From assembly GCF_026151205.1 (NCBI RefSeq), contig NC_087079.1, positions 7,618,635-7,682,634 on the forward strand: a DNA stretch of 64,000 bases, in the 5' to 3' direction. Positions 38,945 through 49,022 of the stretch are shown in pieces; positions within the stretch are counted from its first letter, which is position 1; each line of letters opens with the position of its first letter. Origin of the DNA: Bolinopsis microptera. Its lineage: Eukaryota > Ctenophora > Tentaculata > Lobata > Bolinopsidae. The notes under the pieces are model-generated. The model was not told where the DNA came from. It did not search any database and was given only the letters and a program-made list of their open reading frames with translations. The position numbers and the translations under genes were made by a program.

Positions 38945-41900
38945 ATGGAAAGCCACGTCGATTGGGTTCTAAGATGCCGTGGCTTACCCTACTCCATCAC
39001 CAAAGTGGAGATGGAGAAGTTCTTCGACACTTCGACCCTGGCTACTAATACTGAGGACTGTGTTCAGATCACATACAACGAGGAAGGTTTGTAGCACGTG
39101 ACCATTATATTACTACACGTGATCATCATTTTACTACACGTGACCATTATATTACTACACGTGATCATTATTTTACTACACGTGACCATTATATTACTAC
39201 ACGTGATCATTATATTACTACACGTGATCATTATTTTACTACACGTGATCATCATTTTACTACACGTGATCATCATTTTACTACACGTGATCATTATTTT
39301 ACTACACGTGACCATTATATTACTACACGTGATCATTATATTACTACACGTGATCATTATTTTACTACACGTGATCATTATATTACTACACGTGATCATT
39401 ATTTCACTACACGTGACCATTATATTACTACACGTGATCATCATTTTACTACACGTGATCATTATTTTACTACACGTGATCACCGATTCTCATATAAATT
39501 TCAATTTTTGGTCTGCACAAATTTTTGAAAATTCTTTCGAACAATATCATATGCAACATGTATCCGATCCGAAACATTAACAATTAATAATAATTTGTAC
39601 GCTTAAGTTATGACCTTAATTTATGGTCTTAGAGAGGGCAACCGATATTATGTTTGACATACAGATAAACAAAATAAACCATTAAGTCGTAAAAAAGGAT
39701 AAAAATAGGGAGAATATCAAGCATACTCATCTATTATAACAAATCTTCTGCCAGACTACATTGTTAAATGAAATCTTTCAAATCAATTACAGTTCTTTGG
39801 GTAATTAACTACATTAGACGGATTAATTAACTACATTTGACAGGTCGACCGTCCGGCGAGTGTTTTGTGGTGATGTCGAATGAGGAGAGCTATTATAACG
39901 GCCTTAGAAAAAACAACGAGTACCTTAAATCCAGGTGAGATAATAATTTGTTATTTTAAATACTGAAAACTTAAATTAAATGAAATTTAAGAATTTACAT
40001 GAGATATCACATCATTTTAGACCTCAAATGAACGGCTTTATGTAACTCAAAAATCCGGTTTAATTCAATCGTCAACTGTGCTCGAGCGTGAAGTTTCTGA
40101 AAAATGTCTGACAAACATGCTCGCACAATATTTCAAACTGAAATGAAAAACAAATAAGCCCATCACTCTAAGGTGCTAGAACCGTTAGAAACACTACAAA
40201 ACTGACTAACACAGCTGAAACTGTTCCCGTGAGTCCGCCGTTACAATAATCATCCTGACAGCGAGACAGCGCTTCACAAGTTATCTCCACAATTATGCTG
40301 TCTTCATCCGCTATTTCTTGACGGGCTTTTTCTCTGAGTGGGTCACACGTGACCTGGGGAGGGGACTTTAGTTAATAATAATAATAATAACAAAGTATTT
40401 ATAACTCGCTCATATTAGCAACTAGTAACCAAGAATGGTACTAGCTACTAATGTCAGAGCGGCTCTCATAACAAAGAGAAAACTATAATAATTTAGAATT
40501 CTCCAACAAAAAATTCTCATTTTCCTTTAAACTGCTTAAAAGTTACAAAAACTGATATTGGAGAAACTTTTATTGGGTGCTCGCATTAAAGATAGGATTG
40601 AAACATTTATGTCGTACTCTTATCAAATTTATATGCTCATTTATAAAGTAAAGTATTTAAAATAAATTTATAAAGGAGTTTAAAAATTGGAAATGCTTGA
40701 CAAAATTGTCGTGCGTGTAGCCTATTGCCTATTGCCTATTGTATCGCATATTATTGATAATTATAACATCATCCTAAACCTAATTAAGTTAGAAGTTACT
40801 TAAGTAATCATCAAATGAGGGAAGCTAATTAAGTAATTAACTCATAATTTAGTAATTAAGAATTGATTAAATAATTAACAATTAATTAAGGAACTCACAG
40901 TAATATTGGAGCACCCTTTGAAGCGGTATTCCTCCTTGTAGCGCAGTTTAGCCTTCTTGTTGTACACAGTGGTAACTCTAAAATCAACACAATACGTCTC
41001 ACTGTCTTCACACTTCACTCTTCCAAACTCCTCTGCCTGAAAATCACCTTTACTCTAGTTTGAAGGGACGGTTTTAACACATCATTTATTGGTCGCACTA
41101 TGCATATTACTATTATAGAATTATACCATAATTTGAATTGACAGATTTTTTTGTTCATTTCTCAGCCTTCTTCTCTAAATCTTGCTATTAAAATACTTTG
41201 TACCCATTTTAAATTTTAAATATTTTCAAAACTAAATCAGTATTTATTAAGAAGAGCGTTGCAATGTCCTCACCTGGGAGCAATATGGAAGAAGCCTCCC
41301 AGCACTGTTCTTAACCCCGGCCGTGTACTGAGTATACCCTTTAGTTTTATACTCTGAACATTCTGCACATTCTAACCCGGCTACTACCCGGCTCGAAAGA
41401 GAGAGGAGGAGAGGAATAAGGAGGAGGGTTGGGGACTTTATCATGCTCTCAGTTAGAACGAGGATTCTCAGGATCGGCGAGATGGAAGATTTGATCTTGA
41501 AGGATTGTTCTTTCCAGAAACAGTAATTTTGACAAATTTTCAGCTTTTCTGGATCATAGATGGCTTTATTTTCAGTGTCTTTAATCTTTATTACAGCGAA
41601 CAATGCATCGTGGTTGCTAAGTCATCAGGTTCTGAATCTGTTGTCGTTGATGGTGGGTTATTATCCAGCATTATTATTATAAGCAACGGGAAATAGCAAA
41701 TCTTCAAAGTTCAAACTTCCAACCATTTTTAACTTCAAATAATTGCCGAGAATACCTTTAACCAAAATCATTTGTGCAGTACAACAATTACATTGTCACC
41801 ACTCATACATACAAATACACGGGACAAATTGTTCAGTGTTCAGCACTGTGAGCAATAAAACAGCAATAAAACAGCTACAAACCAAACAAAAGCAACGATC

Positions 41901-44900
41901 AGCTGAAAACATGAGTTTTAGGCGTTCATTACAAGAACAATAAAGGCGGAGATCGCATGAAATATGGAATAATCAAATTTGTAAATTGACATGACATGTC
42001 AATTTACAAATTTGATGTCATATCTGGTTAGAATATAGCATTGATTATCATAATTTACCTAATTTACCTAATTGGTCGTCTTGATCTGTTTTGGTTGAAA
42101 GAAATCACAGGCGTATTGCACGCGGCTAATTATAGAAATTTTCCAAACAGCCGCTGGTATTTGAATTTAATGACTCTATATTCGTTGTTTTCTGAAGATG
42201 GCATTCCGTGACAAAGGAAATGACCGGACATTGATTATGTCACGTCCGTGCGACGACAACTTATGGGATAAAGCGTTCAATTGTACAACTTAACTATTAG
42301 ATCGGAACGAAGATATTAGTTCAATTGTACAACTTAACTATTAGATCGGAACGAAGATATTAGTTCAATTGTACAACTTAACTATTAGATCAGAACGAAG
42401 ATATAAGTTCAATCGTACAACTTAACTATTAGATCAGAACGAAGATAAGTTAAATTGTACAACTTAACTATTAGATCAGAATGAAGATAAGTTAAATTGT
42501 ACAACTTAACTATTAGATCAGAATGAAGATATAAGTTAAATTGTACAACTTAACTATTAGATCCGAACGAAGATGTTAGTTCAATTTTGCAACTTATCCA
42601 TTAGATCAGAACGACGATAAGTTCAAAAGTTAAAATTAGTAAAATGCTCTAAAATCACTATAAGCACATAATACTGATAGACAGACATAGATGAGAACGA
42701 AAAGAAGTTTCGAGTTGTTCGAGCTGTGATCCGTTAAAAGCTCACATATAATACATGACAAGCAGCTGTGTGTGGTAAGAGTGTGTTTCTCTGTGTGTTT
42801 TAACAAGTGCTACTGAAGTGTTACTGAAGTGTCCCTGAAGTGTTACTGACGTGTTATCAGATATATTGTCAGAACTTGTATGGAACTTTTAGAGTAGTGT
42901 AGTAGAACGTCATTTTGAAAGCCCAATATCTTGAAGTATCATCTTATTAAAAGAATGGTTGGATTTGTGACGAGCATAATTTATGTGCAACTACCTGATG
43001 ACCACTAGTTACTGTAACTAATATAACATTGTGAAAGTGAGCGCTGCTAGAATTCTAAAGATTGATAGAGACCGGGATATAACATTTAGGGGGGGGGGGG
43101 ATGACCATATTAAAGTATAATGGGGGGATGACCATATTAAAGTATATCATCCCCCCCCATCTAGTATATTCCAGACCCCGGAACAGTGTTATGAAGTATA
43201 ATACCCATACAACCAGACACAAATCTATATCTACCTACTGTCTAGTAAAACTACAGCTCACCCAGTGAAACCTTGCAATCTGTCCGGTGTAGCTATAATT
43301 ACATGTCTATAAATAAAAACCTACCCGAGCATAACGAGCTTAGCCAGTGAGCTCTCTCTCTCTCTCCTTACTCCAGTCTCCACGTTTCTCTAATGTGTTA
43401 ATGGTTGGTAGACTCTCCGGCTAGATGCTCTCTTCCGGTGCCGCAGAGTAAGGGATACATACGGGATTATAACTATAAGGGGTTACTCTGTGGCCTCTGG
43501 GCTCTTGGTATGGACCTCCGGACCTAGGTCCTAGAGGGAATGGGATGTCATTGCTATTTGCAAAAAAGAGATAGCGGTTGACTCGGGAGTTTGATAATAC
43601 ATTTTACTGATAGAAGCTGGTGATGATAGAGTTGACTAATTGTGGTGAGCAGTACTAGGACATTGTAGTTAGGAATATATTGTAGTTAAAGATTGATTGC
43701 GGTTGGACCGACATGAGTTACATGCAACTCCAATACAATTTAGATTGAACGTTAGACTCAATTAATAAAAATGAGCGCAACAGTTCACAAAAGTAAGTAA
43801 TAAAACTCCTTGTTGTAAGGAGTTTTAGTACTTGTTATATATAACAGTTTTGTATCCGCAGGTATATCGAAGTGTTTGAGTCAGATTGGGACGACATGAA
43901 CCGCGCCCTCCAAAAAGGGGCAGTCAACAGACAGTATTACGGCGGTACAGAGGCACCCATCGTTAAATTACGTGGACTTCCCTTTAGCGTTACGGACGAG
44001 CAGATCACGGAGTTCTTCTCTGGGCTCCAGGTCATCTCTATGAAGGTTGGTGTGATGTTGAAATTGCTGGGCTCCAGGTCATCTCTATGAAGGTTGGTGT
44101 GATGTTGAAATTGCTGGGCTCCAGGTCATCTCTATGAAGGTTGGTGTGATGTTGAAATTGCTGGGCTCCAGGTCATCTCTATGAAGGTTGGTGTGATGTT
44201 GAAATTGCTGGGCTCCAGGTCATCTCTATGAAGGTTGGTGTGATGTTGAAATTGCTGGGCTCCAGGTCATCTCTATGAAGGTTGGTGTGATGTTGAAATT
44301 GCTGAGCTCCAGGTCATCTCTATGAAGGTTGGTGTGATGTTGAAATTGCTGAGCTCCAGGTCATCTCTATGAAGGTTGGTGTGATGTTGAAATTGCTAGG
44401 CTCCAGGTCATCTCTATGAAGGTTGGTGTGATGTTGAAATTGCTGGGCTCCAGGTCATCTCTATGAAGGTTGGTGTGATGTTGAAATTGCTAGGCTCCAG
44501 GTCATCTCTATGAAGGTTGGTGTGATGTTGAAATTGCTGGGCTCCATGTCATCTCTATGAAGGTTGGTGTGATGTTGAAATTGCTGGGCTCCAGGTCATA
44601 TCTATGAAGGTTGGTGTGATGTTGAAATTGCTGGGCTCCAGGTCATCTCTATGAAGGTTGGTGTGATGTTGAAATTGCTGGGCTCCAGGTCATCTCTATG
44701 AAGTATCACGTCATTCAACGATGAATTCAGAAATTACAACGCAAAGGATCGGGACTCGAATGACAGACAAATTACTGAAAACTAGCTCATCAATCCCAAC
44801 AATCTTCAAAAACTCCCTCTTCAGGTCAAAAGAAAAGAGGACGGTGATGCTACAGGCGAGGGCTATGTTAAGTTCGGGAAACAGTCCGAGGCAACTACCG

Positions 44901-45825
44901 CTCTCGAAAAGCACATGCAGAAGATAGGACACAGGTAACGTCCCAAGTTTTAGTACACTCTTAGAGACATCTGAATCGTCATCATTTAAGGATTTGTATA
45001 TAAAGGAAAACTGTTTCTATATCGTTTGTATGTTCCAGCCATTTTATCCGTTAACCATAACTGATAACACTAGTTGCTGCAGTATGTGTTTCTTGTCACA
45101 TAATATGCGACTAGAGGCATATATTGCTAAAGATATTATACATTATATACCTTAGATAAAATCTTCAGTTTTCCCCAACAGTTTTTCTTCCTTTCCGCAA
45201 AATAAGACTGGACAATTTGTTATTCAGTTGTTCACTGTTCAGTTGTTAAATACTATTCTTCACGCAGATATATAGAAGTGTTCAAAGGATCAAAACGGGA
45301 AATGAGGGAAGAAATACCGCTGGACAGCAAGAAACCCAAGAAACTGGGATACGGAGGCGAACTTGCCTACATGTTAGTACCTCTCTTTAACAAACCCACA
45401 ATTTGAGACACCTCCTAGAAGGTTTGAACAACCTGTAACGTATAAATGTTTCCAGAACCCCCCTCCAGTTTGAATTGTTGTACAAGTAGAGATCTGATAT
45501 CTGGATAATATCTGATAGCTGTCTAATCAAGGAACTTACTGTCACAGGGGTGGGCCAAAAGATCATAAGGTATTTATGCGGGGTATCCCCTTCAAGGCAT
45601 CACAAGGGGATGTCATCAAATTCTTCGCCCCCCTAATGCCCCGCCACATAGAAATCATAATTGGGGATGATGGGCGGCCCTCGGGGACTGCCTTCGCGTT
45701 CTTCCATTCTCACGAAGATGCGCTGCTGGCGATGGAGAAGGATAAAGAGACCATGGGTGGGTTTATTTGTTGCAAATATTTGTTGTCTCTTGTCCCGAAT
45801 ACTTTTAAAACCCTGTTTATCGACG

Positions 45826-45865
<40 letters not shown>

Positions 45866-47372
45866 TTATTTCAAGTAACCATGGTGACACAATGACAACA
45901 CTTAGTGATCTAAGTACTACCCTCTGTACTCCCTTGAATGTGTACCAATCAATCCTTAAACAAATTACAATCAGATTAATGATCATTAATTATGATTATG
46001 AACACATCTGGTTTCCCGGCGAAATTAATTTACTGAGCTTCACTGCACACCAAACATGTGAAATTTTACTATACGCTTCTGGTTGATTTCTGACTCCTTC
46101 ATTTAACGAGTACACTCTTATTATCTGGACCCCCCCCCCCCCTCAAAATGTTACGATATCCTCTGTTTCAGATACTCGATATGTGGACCTTTTCCTCGAG
46201 TCCTCAGCTGAAAATGGCACCGTGGAAGACCCAGTGACGCAGGCACAAAAGCTGATAGCTCAAGCTCACGGGCTGCAACCGCCCGCTCCTCAGAACGAGT
46301 CTGCACATGATGTGACCTTGACTGCTCAGCATCTTATAGCACAAGCACGTGGTGTGCCCCCACCAGCTGAATTTCCGTCAGCAGGACAGCCTCCGTATCC
46401 AGGGGCACAACCCCCTGCCCCATATCCAGGGGCGCAACCCCCTCAACAGCACTATCCCTCTGCTTCACATGGCTCTGATCCTCCTGTTAGGAAACGACTC
46501 ATGGCTGGTGCTGTCCGACCTATCGCTTCCTATGATTATAAATTAGGTAATATTATTGTCTTTGCCAATCATGACCAAAACGTAGATTTTGTTTTTCGAT
46601 TTCAGATATCCGAAATCGAAAAACAGTTGATTCCTTATAATATACAATATTTTGTTGATCTGCATACTATGCGATTGTGTTGCACAGTAATCGAATTGAC
46701 ACATTTTTTTGTAAGACATTGTAGTTTTGATCGTTACTTCTCTGTTCATTAACTTTCACCGCAACATTTTGTTCAGCTGAGGATGAGTACTCAAACAAGC
46801 GACACAAGAGAGATAACGAACGAGGCGGTGGCCGTTTCAAGCGAGGATTCCAGGGCAACGGTGGTATCCCGGCGCGTGGAGGGTCCCAATCCGGAGGTAG
46901 AGGTATCCCGGCGCGGTCCAGGGGGAGTAGAGGAGGACCTCCACGAGGAGGGTTCCCTTCTCGTAGTACAGGGTTCAGTAGGAAGCCTATGAGTTTAATG
47001 GTCAGTGCGACGGACCCGAGTCCTGACACTGCTACTAACGGTGATAACACGGATGTGTATAATAGTGGTTACCCGGCTTTGCCTGCTGCTAATACCGCCT
47101 ATCAGGACCCTAATTCTGTTTATCAAGATCCTAGTTCCGCTTATCAAGATCCCAATTATGGATACCAAAACCCTTACCCTGGATATCAAGGTCCTACCTC
47201 CAGTTACACAGACTCTTATGCTGGTTACCCAGGTTACCCTACTGCAAGTACTGGTTACTCAGCCCAGAGCTATCCAAACCCAGCTGCAATCTCAGCTACA
47301 GACTATTCCAGCTATTTGCCTGGTTCGGGCAATGGTATGCAGGGTATGCAGCAGTATTCGTACCAAAGCTAA
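38945..47372 (+). CDS. hnRNP H/F-like RNA-binding protein, three quasi-RRMs and RGG/Tyr-rich tail
   Basis: Nuclear splicing regulator expected to bind G-tracts. Eight exons (38945-39086, 39844-39934, 43862-44045, 44825-44934, 45268-45372, 45548-45756, 46172-46546, 46777-47372) join in phase to 603 residues. qRRM1 (residues ~7-83): LRCRGLPYSIT, GRPSGECFV, RYIEVF. qRRM2 (~108-190): KLRGLPFSVT, GEGYVKF, GHRYIEVF. qRRM3 (~216-290): FMRGIPFKAS, GRPSGTAFAFF, TRYVDLFL. Then a Pro-rich spacer, an RGG-type segment (GRFKRGF, GGRGIPARSRG, ~415-460) and a Tyr-rich end with YQDPNS-like repeats. The GLPxS and TGEAF-like signatures fit hnRNP H/F or GRSF1; the RGG and Tyr-rich end favour hnRNP H. Introns 1 and 3 start with tandem arrays, intron 2 carries an antisense gene and the last 14 codons are duplicated after the stop. 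Confidence 0.94.
39095..39482 (+). repeat. 21-bp E-box array directly after hnRNP H exon 1 donor
   Basis: About 18.5 copies of CACGTGATCATTATTTTACTA with T/C changes. It begins only 8 bases after the last exonic base (39086). Each unit carries a CACGTG palindrome at a strict 21-base spacing, two helical turns. The Leu/Ile/Val/His frames on both strands are artefacts. Confidence 0.96.
40168..41444 (-). CDS. GPI-anchored Ly6/uPAR-like three-finger-domain protein, nested antisense in hnRNP H intron 2
   Basis: Exons 41444-41274, 41036-40899 and 40353-40168, all phase 0, give 164 residues. The ATG at 41444 opens a signal peptide (LLLIPLLLSL, cut before GLECAEC); the frame extends upstream but without a better start. 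The mature part has eleven cysteines beginning LECAEC, with VKCED, YCVDF, FKGCSN, VTCDP, ITCEA and ending RCQDDYCNGG, the Ly6 Cys-Asn signature. A hydrophobic end (VSAVLVSFVVFLTVLAP) without a basic tail fits a GPI signal. All donors and acceptors are GT-AG on the minus strand. Such proteins act at the cell surface as receptor modulators or complement regulators; no specific function can be assigned here. Confidence 0.87.
41972..42016. repeat. 45-bp near-perfect palindrome
   Basis: A 22-base arm ATCAAATTTGTAAATTGACATG is followed, after one base, by its exact reverse complement. It could extrude as a cruciform. It lies in hnRNP H intron 2 upstream of the Ly6-like gene start. Confidence 0.95.
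42276..42622 (+). repeat. ~44-bp minisatellite, 8 copies
   Basis: Units contain TTGTACAACTTAACTATTAG and GAACGAAGATA and vary in length by a few bases. Located in hnRNP H intron 2. Confidence 0.93.
43080..43165 (+). repeat. G-run/C-run hairpin with duplicated GATGACCATATTAAAGTAT
   Basis: A run of 11 G at about 43089 and a shorter G run each precede the same 19-base phrase; a run of C follows at about 43152. The G and C blocks can pair. In hnRNP H intron 2. Confidence 0.7.
44022..44703 (+). repeat. 47-bp array copying the hnRNP H exon 3 end and donor, 14.5 copies
   Basis: The unit starts GGGCTCCAGGTCATCTCTAT, runs through the last exonic codons (VISMK) and the donor GAAG|GTTGGT, and ends GAAATTGCT. 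The first unit is real exon; the rest are intronic. The last partial unit lost the donor (GAAGTATC). Each unit also has CTCCAG|GT, a possible acceptor, so each could act as a 15-base micro-exon between an acceptor and a donor. Confidence 0.97.
45828..45864 (+). repeat. poly-C tract, 37 bases
   Basis: Homopolymer of C in hnRNP H intron 6, about 70 bases after the donor at 45757. A shorter C run lies near 46131. The length may be inexact in the assembly. G-tract readers such as hnRNP H would not bind the transcript's C strand. Confidence 0.9.
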
Positions 47373-47684
47373 CGTTTATCTACTGAAGCAATGGTATGCA
47401 GGGTATGCAGCAGTATTCGTACCAAAGCTAACGTTTATCTACTGAAGCAATGGTATGCAGGGTATGCAGCAGTATTCGTACCAAAGCTAACGTTTACCTA
47501 CTGAAGCAATGGTATGCAGGGTATGCAGCAGTATTCGTACCAAAGCTAACGTTTATCTACTGAAGCAATGGTATGCAGGGTATGCAGCAGTATTCGTACC
47601 AAAGCTAACGTTTATCTACTGAAGCAATGGTATGCAGGGTATGCAGCAGTATTCGTACCAAAGCTAACGTTTATCTACTGAAGC
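47331..47684 (+). repeat. 59-bp array copying the hnRNP H C-terminal codons and stop, 6 copies
   Basis: The unit starts AATGGTATGCAGGGTATGCA, includes CAAAGCTAA with the stop, then 17 bases of 3' UTR. The first copy is translated; the other five form the start of the 3' UTR. Confidence 0.97.
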
Positions 47685-49022
47685 AAGATTTTTATCGTTT
47701 GTTCTACTGACCGTTAAACAGAATATTCCTTGTATTCTTTTGAAGACAAAATTGAATATTATTATATACAAAATATTATTACAGTTCATGTTATGTATTG
47801 TAAATGATATCATCGATTTTATGATATTAATGATTCATTCCGATCCAAAAAACCAGTCCATAGGACCAAAATAATTTTCTTTTGATTCGATAGAACCGAA
47901 TTCGATATCATCCATCCTGGATAAATCGTTGGTAGCATCTGAGGTTTTTCTTGATTCTCTTATACTTAATAAAATCATTTTTATAATCTAAAACGATAGT
48001 TTACAACGATGATAATTTATTATGTCGTTAAAGTTCTGTCTCTTTTCGTTTGCTTATTGGCCACTTGGCCTGGCACCACATGCCCTAATGTCTGGTCTTG
48101 CCTGGTCTTGCCTGGTCTTGCCTGGTCACCCGTGAGTGTTGAGGACTGCTCTACTTCCAGTTATTGAAGTTCCAACCTCAACACCTAAGCATACTGTGTT
48201 AAGCATGCTAGCTAAAACATCCGGAACTGAATTCTTCCGGATGATAATGTTACCACCAAGATGACAATTTAGAGCATGATTCGCACCAAACATATTGCCC
48301 CATGGTCACTGTGTCCTGTGATGGTTAACGATCTAAGTCTTAATGTTGTAATTAATTATTAATTAATTGTCAATTAATTGTTTTTAAGCACATTTGAAAT
48401 TTCCCCGAAGTCTGTGACACATAATTTTATAATTGCTTTAGACATTTTATTTCATGACTGTATATCTAAATTATTTGTCGAAGTTTGAGTTTAAACGGGC
48501 TCCCAAAATTCGATCAAATTATATTTTTATTCAAATTATTTGTTCAGCACCAAGTCTTATTTTAATTGATACGTGGACCTTCAGTATTGTCCACACTTAG
48601 CCCTTAGGGACCGTTTACATTACGTAACATTGTTACCTTCTCAGACCCCACTTTATACAGCTATTGTGAAAAATAACACTAGCGTAAGTTGAACCAAACC
48701 CCTTGCCTCTAGGCTGCCTCATGCAAAGTAATATAATACCTTGTAGAGATCCGTACAGTACTCTAAATTGCGTTAATTCTCTGCAATTGTGGTAGAGGCC
48801 GTCTACTGGTCCCATGATACATCTGCACTGTGACTTGATCACATTGAGATTTAAACTTGAATTTTGAATGATCGGGCGATTGTTTATCAGCTGCACATTT
48901 TTAAACATTTATCATATTTTCTAAAAGAAGTAAAAGATAAAATGTACAATATTTAATATCATTTTTTCTAGAAGAATTAGCAGAGTTAAAGTTTAAACTG
49001 ACCTGGAGTTACTTCCCTAGCC
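47685..49022 (+). other. hnRNP H 3' UTR and spacer to dUTPase
   Basis: AATAAA at 47968-47973 is a likely poly(A) signal. TCTTGCCTGG is repeated three times near 48095. AGGGACCGTTTACATTACGT at 48608 resembles motifs at 52190 and 19921. No gene is supported on either strand. Confidence 0.55.
47968..47973 (+). terminator. poly(A) signal of hnRNP H-like gene
   Basis: AATAAA about 600 bases after the stop and 285 after the 59-bp array. Confidence 0.5.

Noticed and set aside
39095-39482. Possible CRISPR-like array
   Set aside because: Units abut directly with no unique spacers, and the sequence is animal nuclear DNA; all other arrays here are the same.
39064-39580. Repetitive Leu/Ile/His frame (+) and Met/Ile/Thr/Cys/Ser frame (-)
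   Set aside because: Translations of the 21-bp array in hnRNP H intron 1.
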